Source: Bacteroidetes bacterium ADurb.Bin008 (GTDB lineage: Bacteria; Bacteroidota; Bacteroidia; Bacteroidales; Tenuifilaceae). From it: a stretch of 64,000 bases of DNA. The position numbers and the translations under genes are program-made. Location: assembly GCA_002071445.1 (NCBI GenBank), contig MWFE01000030.1, positions 62,001 through 126,000 of the forward strand, given 5' to 3'. Numbering within the stretch: position 1 is the stretch's first letter; the number at the start of each line of letters is the position of its first letter. Shown in pieces: positions 25,530-35,570 of this stretch. Below the pieces are notes generated by a model. It saw only the letters and a list, made by a program, of their open reading frames with translations, searched no databases and had not been told where the DNA came from.

Positions 25530-25828
25530 AAGATAATTAAATTTTGAATAAAAGCCTTTTTTCTTTCATATTTTACTTTTCCCTATTCCATTACCAGTCT
25601 GCCCTTTCTATTGCAATAACGGCTATTTCCTGTATTGTACTTACCTATTCCGTTTTTTTCTAATCAAATGAAAGTTTATTATGATTCGGAATTGTTGAAT
25701 TTTAAAGACATTTTTTTTGTTCAATGCCAAGCGATTAAGGGCATAAGGGACTGAGTTAAAAAACGGGTCAACTTTGTGAACAAATTGACCCGAATTGGAG
25801 AATGTTAAGTTATTGTTACCCAGAAAAA
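25530..25828. other. Intergenic stretch between histidine kinase and nqrF
   Basis: About 300 bases without a convincing gene. It contains the terminator hairpin of the nqr operon (25764-25792); the rest is A+T rich with no recognisable motif. Confidence 0.6.
25756..25792 (-). terminator. Terminator of the nqrABCDEF operon
   Basis: CGGGTCAA (25764-25771) and TTGACCCG (25785-25792) form an 8-base stem with a 13-base loop; on the minus strand it is followed by TTTTTTAA. It lies 36 bases after the nqrF stop. Confidence 0.8.
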
Positions 25829-27088
25829 TCAACCAAAGTCATCGTAGGCCACCATCTCGTTGGGCACTCCCAAATCGTAAAGCATTTTGAATACAGCCTC
25901 ATTCATCATGGGCGGGCCGCAGAGGTAGTATTCAATATCCTCGGGGGCATCGTGCTTTGAGAGGTAGTTGTCTAATATTACCTGGTGAATAAATCCTTTA
26001 TAGCCGTCCCAGTTATCCTCGCTTTTAGGCTCGGATAGGGCTATGTGGAAGTTGAAGTTGGGAAATTTCTTCTCAATGGCACGGAAATGGTCCTCGTAAA
26101 AAATTTCGCGGCGCGAACGGGCTCCGTACCAGAAGCTAACCTTACGCCCTGTTTTTACGGTGTTGAAAAGATGGAAAATATGCGAACGCATGGGGGCCAT
26201 ACCGGCTCCTCCGCCGATGAATAGCATCTCGTTTTGGGTATCCTTAATGAAAAATTCTCCGTAAGGACCGCTGATGTAAACTTTATCACCAGGTTTGCGT
26301 GAGAAGATGAAACTGGAGCAAACCCCGGGATTGACGTTTAAGAAGGCATTTTTGGTTCTGTCCCATGGTGGTGTGGCAATCCTGATGTTGAGCATGATGA
26401 TATTGTTCTCGGCAGGATGATTGGCCATGGAGTATGCGCGGTAGGTCTCTTCGGGATTTTTCATCTTCAAATCCCACATTTTAAATTTATCCCACTCATC
26501 GCGAAATTCCTCTTCCACAAAGATATCCTTACCGAAATCAACCTCAAGTTTTGGTACATCGATTTGGATATATCCTCCCGATTTGAAGTCCAACTTTTCG
26601 CCTTCGGGTAGTTTCACAACAAATTCCTTAATGAAAGTGGCCACATTCCTGTTGGAAATCACCTCGCATTCCCACTTCTTAATACCCATTACCTCTTCGG
26701 GAATTTCGATTTTCAAATCCTCTCTCACTTTTACCTGACATCCCAGGCGCCAATTCTCGTTCTGCTGCTTGCGGGTAAAAAAGTTAACCTCAGTGGTTAG
26801 GATTGAACCTCCACCCTCCAGCACCCGGCATTTACACATACCGCAAGTACCGCCGCCCCCACATGCCGATGGCAGGAATATTTTGTTGTTACTCAGCGTA
26901 TTTAAAACGGTTCCTCCGGGTTCTACCTCTAAAACCCTTTTCCCATCGTTAATGTCGAGTTTCACACTTCCCGAAGGGGTCAATTTCTTCTTGGCATAGA
27001 GCAGAATGCCAACCAGAAAAAGCATAACGATGAGGAACACAACGATGGCGCTAAACAAAACCGAACCGCTACTGGAAAGTAATATCAT
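25829..27088 (-). CDS. nqrF: Na+-translocating NADH:quinone reductase subunit F
   Basis: A 419-residue flavoprotein that takes electrons from NADH. One N-terminal transmembrane helix (about residues 8-29) is followed by a plant-type 2Fe-2S ferredoxin domain ([20 protein letters not shown], four cysteines including one near GCQVKV), then a ferredoxin-reductase FAD domain (RAYSMANHP) and an NADH-binding domain ([31 protein letters not shown]). Length and domain order match the family. It is the last gene of the operon. Confidence 0.96.
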   Translation of the reverse strand: MILLSSSGSVLFSAIVVFLIVMLFLVGILLYAKKKLTPSGSVKLDINDGKRVLEVEPGGTVLNTLSNNKIFLPSACGGGGTCGMCKCRVLEGGGSILTTEVNFFTRKQQNENWRLGCQVKVREDLKIEIPEEVMGIKKWECEVISNRNVATFIKEFVVKLPEGEKLDFKSGGYIQIDVPKLEVDFGKDIFVEEEFRDEWDKFKMWDLKMKNPEETYRAYSMANHPAENNIIMLNIRIATPPWDRTKNAFLNVNPGVCSSFIFSRKPGDKVYISGPYGEFFIKDTQNEMLFIGGGAGMAPMRSHIFHLFNTVKTGRKVSFWYGARSRREIFYEDHFRAIEKKFPNFNFHIALSEPKSEDNWDGYKGFIHQVILDNYLSKHDAPEDIEYYLCGPPMMNEAVFKMLYDLGVPNEMVAYDDFG

Positions 27089-27107
27089 GATTATCAGGTT
27101 TAACAGT

Positions 27108-27725
27108 TTACAATTTTATTCCCATAAAGGTCATAAAGGCTATGCCCATTAATCCGGTTAAAATGAAAGCTATGCCCAGGCCTCGAAGGGGTTTGGGAAT
27201 ATTGGAATATTTAATTTTTTCGCGTATGGCAGCAATGCTGATAATGGCCAGAAACCATCCCAGACCCGACCCCAATCCGAATACCGTAGCCTCGGCCAGC
27301 GTTTCGTATTCGCGTTCCTGCATGAACAGCGATCCGCCTAAGATGGCACAGTTGACAGCAATCAGGGGGAGGAAAATCCCCAGTGCATTGTAGAGCGAAG
27401 GGGAGTACTTTTCCACAACCATCTCAACCAGTTGCACTATCGATGCGATGACAGCGATGAACATGATGAATGACAGGAAGCTCAAATCGAGCGAAGCTAA
27501 GCTTGGATGAAGCCAACTAAGCGCTCCGGGGAGCAGCAGGAATTTATTCATGAGGTAGTTAACGGGAACCGTGATAGCCATCACGAAAACTACGGCCACA
27601 CCCAATCCGGCAGAAGTCTTTACTGTTTTTGATACCGCCAGGTATGAACACATACCCAGGAAGTAAGCAAAGACCATGTTGTCGATGAATACCGAACGGA
27701 CGAAAATGTTAATCAAATTTTCCAT
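27108..27725 (-). CDS. nqrE: Na+-translocating NADH:quinone reductase subunit E
   Basis: A 205-residue, six-helix membrane subunit of the sodium pump, homologous to NqrD and RnfA. It contains the typical [26 protein letters not shown] start and [19 protein letters not shown], with the conserved Cys that with its NqrD counterpart binds an iron centre in the membrane. It lies 19 bases upstream of nqrF in the same operon. Confidence 0.95.
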   Translation of the reverse strand: MENLINIFVRSVFIDNMVFAYFLGMCSYLAVSKTVKTSAGLGVAVVFVMAITVPVNYLMNKFLLLPGALSWLHPSLASLDLSFLSFIMFIAVIASIVQLVEMVVEKYSPSLYNALGIFLPLIAVNCAILGGSLFMQEREYETLAEATVFGLGSGLGWFLAIISIAAIREKIKYSNIPKPLRGLGIAFILTGLMGIAFMTFMGIKL

Positions 27726-27743
27726 GTCTGTGGTTTTTATGAA

Positions 27744-28403
27744 TTATTCCTCGATAAGCGATTTGTTCCTTGTACGCTGTATCCATATGATAATGCCGAT
27801 GAGTATGAGTGCCATGGGCGGGACAATCATCATCCCGTTATTCTCATAGAATCCGCCGTTTTTAACGTATATGGATTCGGGAATCACCCGATAGCCCCAA
27901 ATGGTACCCGACCCCAGCAGTTCTCTGAAGAAGCCTACAACCACCAGGATTACTCCATAGCCCACTCCATTGCCGATTCCATCGAGAAACGATGGCCATG
28001 GCTTGTTGCCCAGGGCGAAAGCCTCAAGACGACCCATGATGATACAGTTTGTAATGATTAGCCCAACGAATACCGAGAGCTGTTTGCTCACATCGTAAAC
28101 AAACGCTTTTAGTATTTCATCAACCAGAATAACCAGGGCGGCAACAACGACCAGCTGTACGATAATCCTTATCCTGTTGGGTATAGAATTTCGCATCCAC
28201 GAGATGAGTAGATTGGAGAAAGCGGTTACTACGGTAACCGAAATGGCCATCACAAAAGCCGGTTTAAGCTTAACGGTTACAGCCAGTGCAGAGCATATCC
28301 CTAAAACCAGTACGGTGATGGGATTTTTGATGCCAATTGGCTCGGTTATCAGCTTTAAATTCTTGGCGGAGAACCAGGGTTCTCTTTGGTTATTTTCACT
28401 CAT
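27744..28403 (-). CDS. nqrD: Na+-translocating NADH:quinone reductase subunit D
   Basis: A 219-residue, six-helix membrane subunit homologous to NqrE. The motif [23 protein letters not shown] contains the conserved membrane cysteine. The start lies three bases after the nqrC stop, which implies translational coupling. Confidence 0.95.
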   Translation of the reverse strand: MSENNQREPWFSAKNLKLITEPIGIKNPITVLVLGICSALAVTVKLKPAFVMAISVTVVTAFSNLLISWMRNSIPNRIRIIVQLVVVAALVILVDEILKAFVYDVSKQLSVFVGLIITNCIIMGRLEAFALGNKPWPSFLDGIGNGVGYGVILVVVGFFRELLGSGTIWGYRVIPESIYVKNGGFYENNGMMIVPPMALILIGIIIWIQRTRNKSLIEE

Positions 28404-28406
28404 GGC

Positions 28407-29159
28407 TTACTTTGTTTGTTGATTAAAAAATGCCTGGTAGTTCTCAAAGCAATTGTGTATCATTTCCTGAAGACCGGTACTGGTAATGGTTCCTCCCGAT
28501 ATGGCATCAACGGCATGGGGATTGTCTTTACCGGCACCACCCTTCACTACCTGCACCGAGACAAACTTGTGGCTATTATCAAAAATTGTTTTCCCGGCAA
28601 ACTGCTTTTGAAACTGTAGGGTATTAATTTCTGCCCCCAAACCGGGAGTTTCTCCCTGATGATCGAAGGTTGCACCGTAGATGGTATTCATATCGTCGTT
28701 TAGCGCGATGTAGCCCCAAATTGGTCCCCATAAACCTCTTCCGCGTACGGGGAAGATATATTTAACACTCCCATCTTCGAGTATTGCCTTGAAAACCGGC
28801 AGGTTGCGCTCTTCCTCAGGTTTCGAGAGTTCTGCTTTTAAATCAATGCCGAAGGCATCAACACCTTGAATACTATCGCCATGGATATTTACTACCAGCT
28901 GCTCTGTGATAAACTTCTTAAAAACATCATCGACAAAACGATGCTTGTTGGCAGCCTTGTCAATCCCTTCCGTTTTGCCAAATGATTTCAGGATGTCAAC
29001 CTTTTTTTCAGTTTCTTTGTTTTTTTGCTGTGCCGGCTTAAGCGACGTGGCAGCAATGGCTAGCAGAACGGCAACAAGAATCACCATCCCCGATGCGTAC
29101 AGGAATGTGTACAGGTTGCTGTTGGTGTCCATCTTTTTAAATTTATCTAGTACTCCCAT
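28407..29159 (-). CDS. nqrC: Na+-translocating NADH:quinone reductase subunit C
   Basis: A 250-residue subunit with one N-terminal membrane helix (about residues 15-36) and a periplasmic domain that binds FMN covalently at the Thr of an S-G-x-T motif; here it reads DAISGGTITSTGLQEM near the C-terminus. The stretch GETPGLGAEI is also typical of this FMN-binding domain. It is encoded 14 bases after nqrB. Confidence 0.95.
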   Translation of the reverse strand: MGVLDKFKKMDTNSNLYTFLYASGMVILVAVLLAIAATSLKPAQQKNKETEKKVDILKSFGKTEGIDKAANKHRFVDDVFKKFITEQLVVNIHGDSIQGVDAFGIDLKAELSKPEEERNLPVFKAILEDGSVKYIFPVRGRGLWGPIWGYIALNDDMNTIYGATFDHQGETPGLGAEINTLQFQKQFAGKTIFDNSHKFVSVQVVKGGAGKDNPHAVDAISGGTITSTGLQEMIHNCFENYQAFFNQQTK

Positions 29160-29173
29160 AGTCAGTAACTTTA

Positions 29174-30337
29174 TTATTGTGCAACCTTTTGGGCGCGCTT
29201 TAACCTCTTTTTGATATTGGCCTGTACCACGTAATGATCGATTAACGGTGCAAAGGCATTCATGAGCAGGATGGATAGCATCATCCCTTCAGGATAGGCA
29301 GGATTCAATACTCTCACTAACAGCGCCATGAAACCTACCAGGAAGCCGAATATCCATTTTCCCTTATTGGTTTGGGCTGCGGTAACGGGGTCGGTGGCCA
29401 TGAAAACCGCACCAAATGCAAATCCTCCCATAATCAAATGTTGCCATGCGGGCACATCCATGTAGGGATTGACGGAGAGAATGTTGAAAAGAAAACCTGC
29501 CGATAGCCCGCCAATAACTACCGAAAGCATAATCCGCCAGCTACCAATGCCCGTTATCAGCAGAATTGCAGCACCAATGAGTATGGCCAATTTCGATGTT
29601 TCACCAATGGACCCCGGTATGTATCCCATGAACATGTCGTAGGTGGACGGAATGCTGTCAATATGATAGGATGCTGCATTGGAAAGGGGTGTTGCACCCG
29701 AAAAACCGTCAACCGCCTTTGCCCCATGAGCAAGCCCTGCAACCCAAACATTGTCGCCCGACATATGCGATGGATAGGCAAAAAACAGGAATGCCCTAGC
29801 CAAAAGTGCCGGGTTAAATACATTCATTCCGGTACCTCCGAAGACTTCTTTCCCAATGATAACAGAGAAGGCAGTGGCTATGGCAACCATCCATAGTGGT
29901 ACGCCAACCGGCAGGACTAAAGGGATAAGAATGCCGGTAACCAGAAACCCTTCGTTAACCTCGTGTCCCCGCGACTGGGCAAAGGCAAACTCAATGCCCA
30001 AACCTACCCCGTAGCTGACAATGAGCAGGGGTAGCACCTTTAAAAAGCCAAACCAGAAATTTTGCCAAAGCGTCCAATTCTCGCCTATCATCAGCGAATG
30101 CTGATAGCCAACATTCCACATTCCGAATAGCAGAGTGGGAATTAGCGCCGTGATTACCACGGTCATAGTTCGTTTCATATCCACAAAGTCGCGAATATGG
30201 CTACCCTTGGTTGTTACCTTGTTGGGGACAAACAGAAAGGTTTCAAACGCATCGAAGGTGGAATGGAACATTCCAAACTTAGCCCCTTTCTGAAAGTTGG
30301 GTTTAATTTTATCAATATAATTTCGTAATGCTTTCAT
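29174..30337 (-). CDS. nqrB: Na+-translocating NADH:quinone reductase subunit B
   Basis: A 387-residue multi-pass membrane subunit that carries covalent FMN and riboflavin and forms part of the sodium path. The FMN-attachment motif is present as DGFSGATPLS, with the modified Thr. The segment NEGFLVTGILIPLVLPVGVPLWM is typical of the family. It is the second gene of the operon. Confidence 0.95.
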   Translation of the reverse strand: MKALRNYIDKIKPNFQKGAKFGMFHSTFDAFETFLFVPNKVTTKGSHIRDFVDMKRTMTVVITALIPTLLFGMWNVGYQHSLMIGENWTLWQNFWFGFLKVLPLLIVSYGVGLGIEFAFAQSRGHEVNEGFLVTGILIPLVLPVGVPLWMVAIATAFSVIIGKEVFGGTGMNVFNPALLARAFLFFAYPSHMSGDNVWVAGLAHGAKAVDGFSGATPLSNAASYHIDSIPSTYDMFMGYIPGSIGETSKLAILIGAAILLITGIGSWRIMLSVVIGGLSAGFLFNILSVNPYMDVPAWQHLIMGGFAFGAVFMATDPVTAAQTNKGKWIFGFLVGFMALLVRVLNPAYPEGMMLSILLMNAFAPLIDHYVVQANIKKRLKRAQKVAQ

Positions 30338-30356
30338 TATGGAAAGTGTTAATTTG

Positions 30357-31715
30357 CTAACCTAATTCTTTTATTACCGTTTCTATGCCCTTGCGTAGGA
30401 TTTCCTGTACTTCAATCTTCGAGGTACAAACGTATTCGCATAGTGCAAAATCCTCTTCCACCACCTCGTAAATGCCTAGCTGTTCCATCTTGTCGATATC
30501 ATTGGTTATGATGGCTTTGATTAGATGTACAGGGTATATATCCATGGGTAGCACTTTCTCATATTGTCCTGACATCACGTAGGCACGTTCGCCACCATTG
30601 AGGTTAGTATGGAGTTTATATGCTTTTCTGGGGAACAGTTTGGACATGAACGTTCTCGAAGCGCTATACTTGCTGAATCCCGGCGAAACCCATCCAAGGA
30701 ATTCGTAATGATTGCCCTCGGGGATAACGGTAACCATATTATCATAAAAACCGAAAAAACCGTTTTCATTGATTTTTTTACCTGTTAACACGTTCCCGCT
30801 GATAAATCGTAAATTTTCAGCCGGTTGGGTTAAATTGCCTTTGACGATGTTTTGAATGGAAGCACCGGTTTTGATGATGTAGTAACGGGGTTTGAGCACC
30901 TCTGAGCCTGCCAGGGCAATCACCTTTGTGGCATCGTACTGCCCTTTTTTGAAGAGCCTTCCAATGATAATGACATCCAGAGGGTTAACGGTCCATACTA
31001 TATCCCCCTTGTTTATGGGTTCGATGTGGTGAATCTGAATTCCAACATTGCCGGCAGGATGCGGTCCTGTAAATTGGTTAACCTGAACCCCTTTGGCTTT
31101 GCTAAAAACGTTGTTCGGCAGATATTCTGCATTGACATTCAGATGTATCACACCGTGAGTTAACCTCGAAAGGGCGTCTATACCCAGTTGAAACGCTTCC
31201 ACCTCGTCCTTAACGGAAAAATCCATGTCAGGGGCCAGGGGAGCAGTATCGAATGCAGAGATGTGAATTGCTTTCGGTACATCCTTTATGTTGGCAACAA
31301 TGCCGTAAGGACGCTGCCTGATGGTTGGCCAAACTCCGCTTTTCAGCATTTTTTCAATTACCTGCTCTCGCGTCAGGGTTTTGGGGTCGGCAGCGCCGAA
31401 AGCAATATACTCCTGATTCTTATCGGGTGTGACAACTACCTCAAGGATTCTCCTCTGTTCGCCCCTTCGGATAAGTTCAACTGTACCGCTCACAGGCGAT
31501 GTAAAAAGGACTTCGGGATGGTGTTTGTCGTAAAAAAGCGACGAACCGGTTAAAACCTTGTCGCCCTCGCGAACGCTGAGTTTGGGAGTAATTCCCGGGA
31601 AATCGATGGGTTTAATGGCGTATGCTTCTGCTTGCTCGGTTCGGGTAAACACCTTTTCGGCTTCACCTTTCAGGGGTATGTTTAAGCCTTTGCGAATTTT
31701 ATAAACCTTTGGCAT
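30357..31715 (-). CDS. nqrA: Na+-translocating NADH:quinone reductase subunit A
   Basis: A 452-residue peripheral subunit of the sodium-pumping NADH dehydrogenase that interacts with quinone. The N-terminus KIRKGLNIPLKGEAEKVF, the central GPHPAGNVGIQIHHIEPI and the C-terminal ALCEYVCTSKIEVQEILRKGIE are characteristic. The ATG at 31715 is preferred over an in-frame TTG six bases upstream. It opens the six-gene operon nqrABCDEF (gaps of 3-19 bases) with a promoter just upstream. Confidence 0.95.
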   Translation of the reverse strand: MPKVYKIRKGLNIPLKGEAEKVFTRTEQAEAYAIKPIDFPGITPKLSVREGDKVLTGSSLFYDKHHPEVLFTSPVSGTVELIRRGEQRRILEVVVTPDKNQEYIAFGAADPKTLTREQVIEKMLKSGVWPTIRQRPYGIVANIKDVPKAIHISAFDTAPLAPDMDFSVKDEVEAFQLGIDALSRLTHGVIHLNVNAEYLPNNVFSKAKGVQVNQFTGPHPAGNVGIQIHHIEPINKGDIVWTVNPLDVIIIGRLFKKGQYDATKVIALAGSEVLKPRYYIIKTGASIQNIVKGNLTQPAENLRFISGNVLTGKKINENGFFGFYDNMVTVIPEGNHYEFLGWVSPGFSKYSASRTFMSKLFPRKAYKLHTNLNGGERAYVMSGQYEKVLPMDIYPVHLIKAIITNDIDKMEQLGIYEVVEEDFALCEYVCTSKIEVQEILRKGIETVIKELG

Positions 31716-31740
31716 GATCAAGATTTAGTTTTACAAACAA

Positions 31741-31748
31741 CAAAGGTA
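31741..31748 (-). promoter_or_regulatory. Promoter -7 element of the nqr operon
   Basis: On the minus strand this reads TACCTTTG, matching TAnnTTTG, 25 bases before the nqrA ATG. The -33 element is not clear. Confidence 0.5.
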
Positions 31749-31830
31749 AAAAATATAATGTTCGAGTTTTTGAAAATATATTTAACAAAAATAGTAATCC
31801 ACATATATAATACTGTTAAAATAGGACAAA

Positions 31831-31861
31831 TTGTGCAAAAATAATATTGGACTTATATTTG
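31831..31861 (+). promoter_or_regulatory. Promoter of the T9SS plug gene
   Basis: TTG (31831-31833), 20 bases, then TATATTTG (31854-31861) is a good Bacteroidota promoter. It implies a 5' leader of about 70 bases and shares the intergenic region with the divergent nqr promoter. Confidence 0.65.
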
Positions 31862-31938
31862 TAACAATTAGAAAGCATTGAAATGTAAAATTCAATGCAA
31901 TTCTCAGTGAATCGATTCGTTTTACTTCACGTGCAAAT

Positions 31939-33264
31939 ATGTTCAGGGTGATGCGTTTCATTAACTATAGAGTTCATTTTCACCGAGGTCTTCTATTGGC
32001 GGCCATTTGTTTTGCTTTGATTAAAACGAATGTGGCGCATGCCATCGGATCAAATCAGGAAAACCAATCAATTGAGTTTGTCAACTCATCTGTAATAAAA
32101 TCCGTTAAGTTGCACAGGCTTGGATGGGAACTGTCTGAGCAGGCCATTGAGTTGAATGGTAAGGGCAAACTCCTGTTTAGCTTCGATGATATTTCGGGGA
32201 ATCCCTCTACATATTCATATACAGTAACCCATTGCGATTGGGATTGGAATTTTTCTTCCATTTTTCTATCCGACTACATGGATGGATTTGAGGTGAACGA
32301 AATTAAAGACTTCAGCTATTCATCGGGAACTACTATGGATTACACCCATTTCCAGTTGGAATTGCCCAATGGGGATGTGCGTTTGAAAATATCCGGCAAC
32401 TACCTTTTAAGAGTATTCGATACCTACAAACCCGACGTGATTCTCATTCAAAGACGTTTTGTGGTGTACGAACCGTTGACAAAAATTAGCGTGCAGGTCC
32501 GTCAACCCTCGGCGGGTGAGCACAGGTACAGCGGACAACAGTTGGATTTAAAGGTAAACATGGAAGGTGTAAGAATTTATGATCCTTACACCGAACTGAA
32601 AACCGTTGTTTGCCAGAACTATCTTTTTCAGGGCTGTTTGCAGAATGTTAAACCCATCCATGTGCAGGATGGCGAGATTGACTACTCGCATCCCGATGCC
32701 ATTATCTTTGAGGGCATTAATGAGTTTCGCCTTTTCGACACGAGGAGTATTCGGCAACCCGGCGTAGGTATTCTATCGGTTGATTACCAAAGTGGTGCAT
32801 ATCATGTTTTGCTTAAACCCGAAGAATCAAAGTTAAACCAGAAGTATTCGTACTACGCCGACCTTAACGGAAATTTTGTGGTGGGGCTCGAGAGAAGCGA
32901 TAAAAGTTGGAATGAGGCCGATTATCTCTGGACATATTTCACGCTGAAAACCCCTCTGGGAGGCGAAACAGGGAAGAGCGTTTACCTTTTCGGTGAGCTC
33001 ACCGGATGGCAGCTAAGCCCCGATAACCGCATGGAATACAGCTACCAAAGGCAGGCATACGAAATCAGCCTGCTGTTGAAGCAGGGGGCCTATAGCTACC
33101 GCTTTGTGGTGGCCGACAACACAACCGGTGCGGTTGATGCCACCTACTTTGAGGGCAGCCATTTCGATACGGAAAACAGTTACATGGTTCTTGTTTACTA
33201 CAGGCCCATGGGCTCGCGGTACGACAGGATTATCGGTTACCAAACGGTTAGCTCGCAGAGGTAG
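31939..33264 (+). CDS. Type IX secretion system plug protein (DUF5103)
   Basis: A 441-residue exported protein with an N-terminal hydrophobic signal (about residues 12-35). It matches the DUF5103 family, whose founding member binds the SprA translocon of the T9SS and plugs its periplasmic opening. Diagnostic stretches are YSYTVTHCDWDWNFSSIFLSDYM, TMDYTHFQLELPNGDVRLKISGNYLLRVF and LIQRRFVVYE. This is an independent sign that the organism has a T9SS. The start at 31939 is used; an in-frame ATG at 31951 is also possible. Confidence 0.88.
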   Translation: MFRVMRFINYRVHFHRGLLLAAICFALIKTNVAHAIGSNQENQSIEFVNSSVIKSVKLHRLGWELSEQAIELNGKGKLLFSFDDISGNPSTYSYTVTHCDWDWNFSSIFLSDYMDGFEVNEIKDFSYSSGTTMDYTHFQLELPNGDVRLKISGNYLLRVFDTYKPDVILIQRRFVVYEPLTKISVQVRQPSAGEHRYSGQQLDLKVNMEGVRIYDPYTELKTVVCQNYLFQGCLQNVKPIHVQDGEIDYSHPDAIIFEGINEFRLFDTRSIRQPGVGILSVDYQSGAYHVLLKPEESKLNQKYSYYADLNGNFVVGLERSDKSWNEADYLWTYFTLKTPLGGETGKSVYLFGELTGWQLSPDNRMEYSYQRQAYEISLLLKQGAYSYRFVVADNTTGAVDATYFEGSHFDTENSYMVLVYYRPMGSRYDRIIGYQTVSSQR

Positions 33265-33285
33265 AGAATGGCCTTTTTTAGGGAC

Positions 33286-33582
33286 CTATCTTTTTCGTAT
33301 CCAATTCACAATGAAATTAATCAGTATGGCTTGGCACAGTACGGCAATGCCAAACATGAACATGCCGAAAAACTCATCATTCAGGAAATGCGACATGGAG
33401 TAATGGCTTACGCAATAGTTTTCAATGATTGCGAGAAGGAAACCAAAGGGAAACAGAAGAACTTTAAACAGAATGGCTGCAATTCCATAGTCGAAACGTA
33501 GCACGCCCAGTATCCAGAAAACAATGAACACTATGGCCAGGATAATCCAGAACTGTTTTTTAATACGCATGGGTTTAGGCAT
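33286..33582 (-). CDS. Small membrane protein, unknown
   Basis: A protein of about 98 residues with three hydrophobic segments (FWIILAIVFIVFWILGVLRF, AAILFKVLLFPFGFLLAII, FGMFMFGIAVLCQAILINFI) and a basic tail (NWIRKR). I do not recognise the family. Starts at 33582 (MPKPMRIKK) or 33570 are both plausible; the longer open frame adds residues that do not look coding. It converges on the T9SS plug gene. Confidence 0.6.
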   Translation of the reverse strand: MPKPMRIKKQFWIILAIVFIVFWILGVLRFDYGIAAILFKVLLFPFGFLLAIIENYCVSHYSMSHFLNDEFFGMFMFGIAVLCQAILINFIVNWIRKR

Positions 33583-33728
33583 TTGGGTTAGTGACTGATA
33601 GTTTGGATACTTATGATATTGAAAAGACATACCTTTTGAAATAGCCAAAAAACTCAACCTATCCTCTCAATCTGAGATTATTAACGTAATAATCTCCAAC
33701 GTTATTGTATTGAAAACTTAAGCTTTTT

Positions 33729-34286
33729 TCAAAACCCCAACTCTTCTTCAATGGGCACTAAAGCCTCAATGGCCAGCTGTGCAAACTCGGCAATGGGTAT
33801 GCCTATTTTTTCGCATTCCATAATGGTATCGCGGTTTACCGATGCAGCGAATGCCTTTTCCTTCATGCGCTTCACCACCGACTTGGTTTTAACGCATGAG
33901 ATTTTCTTCTCGGGCAGAATAAGGGCAGTGGCAAAAATGAGCCCGGTGATGGTTTCGCCCGCAGCCAGTGCATGCTGAAAGCGTGTGTTTCTATCTAAAC
34001 CGGTGGCCATCTCGTTGTGCATTCGTACGGCATCAACGGCATCGTCGGGTAGCCCCTCTGCTTTGAGCAGTTCGGCCCCTTCCAGGGCATGCCTTTTGGG
34101 GTCGGCATTGGTCTCTTCCACATCAACGTCGTGCATTAGGCCGGCTATGCCCCATACATCAGCATCCTCGCCAAACCTTGCGGCCAGTGCCCTCATCACA
34201 GCTTCGGAAGCCAGGCTGTGGGCTATCATTTTCGGATTCTTTACATGCTTTTTAAGCAGTTCAAGGTAGTATTCACGTGTTTTCAT
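33729..34286 (-). CDS. HDIG/HD-domain phosphohydrolase family protein
   Basis: A 185-residue protein consisting of one HD domain. Metal-ligand positions are visible: His in MIAHSLASEAVMRAL, His-Asp in GLMHDVDVEETNADPKRHALEGAELL, and a later His in AVRMHNEMA. Such stand-alone HD proteins hydrolyse phosphorylated nucleotides or small phosphates; the substrate here is unknown. It is divergent from the Crp-family gene, with about 180 bases between the starts. Confidence 0.86.
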   Translation of the reverse strand: MKTREYYLELLKKHVKNPKMIAHSLASEAVMRALAARFGEDADVWGIAGLMHDVDVEETNADPKRHALEGAELLKAEGLPDDAVDAVRMHNEMATGLDRNTRFQHALAAGETITGLIFATALILPEKKISCVKTKSVVKRMKEKAFAASVNRDTIMECEKIGIPIAEFAQLAIEALVPIEEELGF

Positions 34287-34441
34287 GGATAATTAACACT
34301 AATTTTGTGTGTAAAGATAGTATGATTGGGGTTTTATTATCTGATGTGCAAGTACTATTTGGAAAATGGATGGAGATATATTTCAGATATAGATAAATTG
34401 ACAATTAGTACATGTCGGGCTTTTAAACCCTGTACGAATGG

Positions 34442-34449
34442 TAAGTTTG
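34442..34449 (+). promoter_or_regulatory. Promoter -7 element of the Crp-family gene
   Basis: TAAGTTTG matches TAnnTTTG, 17 bases before the ATG at 34467, so a short leader is expected. Confidence 0.4.
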
Positions 34450-34466
34450 TAATTGTAAAAATATAG

Positions 34467-35138
34467 ATGATGTTCGAAATTCTCTCGCAATCCTTACTTT
34501 TTCATGGCATTGGCACCGAAGAACTGGAGAAGATGTTCGGTCGCATTTCATACTCCGTAAAGTCGTATGTTAGGGGGCAAACCATCGCCCAGCGTGGCGA
34601 GGAGATGAAAAGCCTTTACCTGGTTATCGAGGGTGTGGTAAAGGGTGAGATGGTTGACTACTCGGGGAAAATCCTCAAGATTGAGGAGATAAAGGCGTCG
34701 CAACCCCTTGCACATGCCGTGATGTTCAGCGATACCAACCGCTTCCCCGTTGATGTGATTGCGCTAACCGATTGCAAAATCCTGTTCATTCCCCGCACCG
34801 ATATGCTAAGGCTGATGCAGCAGAGCGAGATTGTGCTCACCAACTTCCTACAAGCCGTGTCGAATCGGGCACTTTTTCTTACCCAGAAACTGTGGTTCCT
34901 GTCGTTCAAGACCATCAAGGAGAAGGTTGCGCACTACCTTCTGACGCTGGCCAAGAGCGAGACCAGGACCACCATTGTTCTTCCCAAATCCCATCAAGAG
35001 TTGGCAGAGTATTTTGGCGTTACCCGTCCTGCCTTGGCCCGCATTTTTTCCGAGCTGCGCGATGAGGGGGTTTTGGTTGTCAACCGCAGAGAGATTATCA
35101 TTGCCGATAGGAAAAAGCTAATTGAAATGATTAAGTAA
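34467..35138 (+). CDS. Crp/Fnr family transcriptional regulator
   Basis: A 223-residue regulator with an N-terminal cyclic-nucleotide-binding beta-roll (RGQTIAQRGEEMKSLYLVIEGVVKGEMVD) and a C-terminal helix-turn-helix (SHQELAEYFGVTRPALARIFSELRDEGVL). No Fe-S cysteine cluster is evident, so an Fnr-type oxygen sensor is not indicated. Its target is unknown; the divergent HD gene shares its promoter region. Confidence 0.9.
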   Translation: MMFEILSQSLLFHGIGTEELEKMFGRISYSVKSYVRGQTIAQRGEEMKSLYLVIEGVVKGEMVDYSGKILKIEEIKASQPLAHAVMFSDTNRFPVDVIALTDCKILFIPRTDMLRLMQQSEIVLTNFLQAVSNRALFLTQKLWFLSFKTIKEKVAHYLLTLAKSETRTTIVLPKSHQELAEYFGVTRPALARIFSELRDEGVLVVNRREIIIADRKKLIEMIK

Positions 35139-35570
35139 TCTTACGACGTATGCTAACCCGCCATTTTTACCTCACTTCTTTGGTGCTGTTGGCAGCTGGC
35201 GTTATTGTCCATCTTGTCTGAAAGTCGTTGTATTATTGGGCTTTAACTGTCGTTGACTACTTTTTAAGTTCCAAGGCAAACAGCATTAAGCCGTTGTAGT
35301 TTTTATCGTCCTGTTCAATGGCTTCTTTGTAGGAATAGTTGATGCCAAACATTCCTGTTGCCTTAAAACCGAATCGTCAATAAGGCCAATGAAAAAGGTT
35401 TTATCAATGGCTTTAAAGGTGTCGTTGTCTTTGTAATGATGCTTTAAAATATCTTTTGTAGGCAGTGGTTAAGCCGTGTTGGAGTTGAGTTTTATGTTAA
35501 ACTGCTGAAACAGGTTGGTGGCTGCATCAAAAAGATTGGTTGTATTGAATATACTCAGATTCATGGCAGC
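35139..35570. other. Gene-poor stretch with a decayed gene
   Basis: No intact gene. Positions 35257-35564 on the minus strand hold a broken open frame, listed separately. The first 110 or so bases downstream of the Crp-family stop show nothing recognisable. Confidence 0.6.
35257..35564 (-). pseudogene. N-terminal remnant of a large DNA-modification (Eco57I-type methylase-like) protein
   Basis: From an ATG at 35564 the frame reads MNLSIFNTTNLFDAATNLFQ and QFNIKLNSNTA, then a stop; shifting frame continues with PTKDILKHHYKDNDTFKAID, KTFFIGLIDD and, after another shift, YSYKEAIEQDDKNYNGLMLF ending near 35257. I recognise this as the start of large adenine methylase/restriction-type proteins that accompany helicase genes in Bacteroidota. 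At least two frameshifts and loss of the rest of the gene mark it as dead. It begins six bases after the KilA-N gene, as in a former operon. Confidence 0.65.
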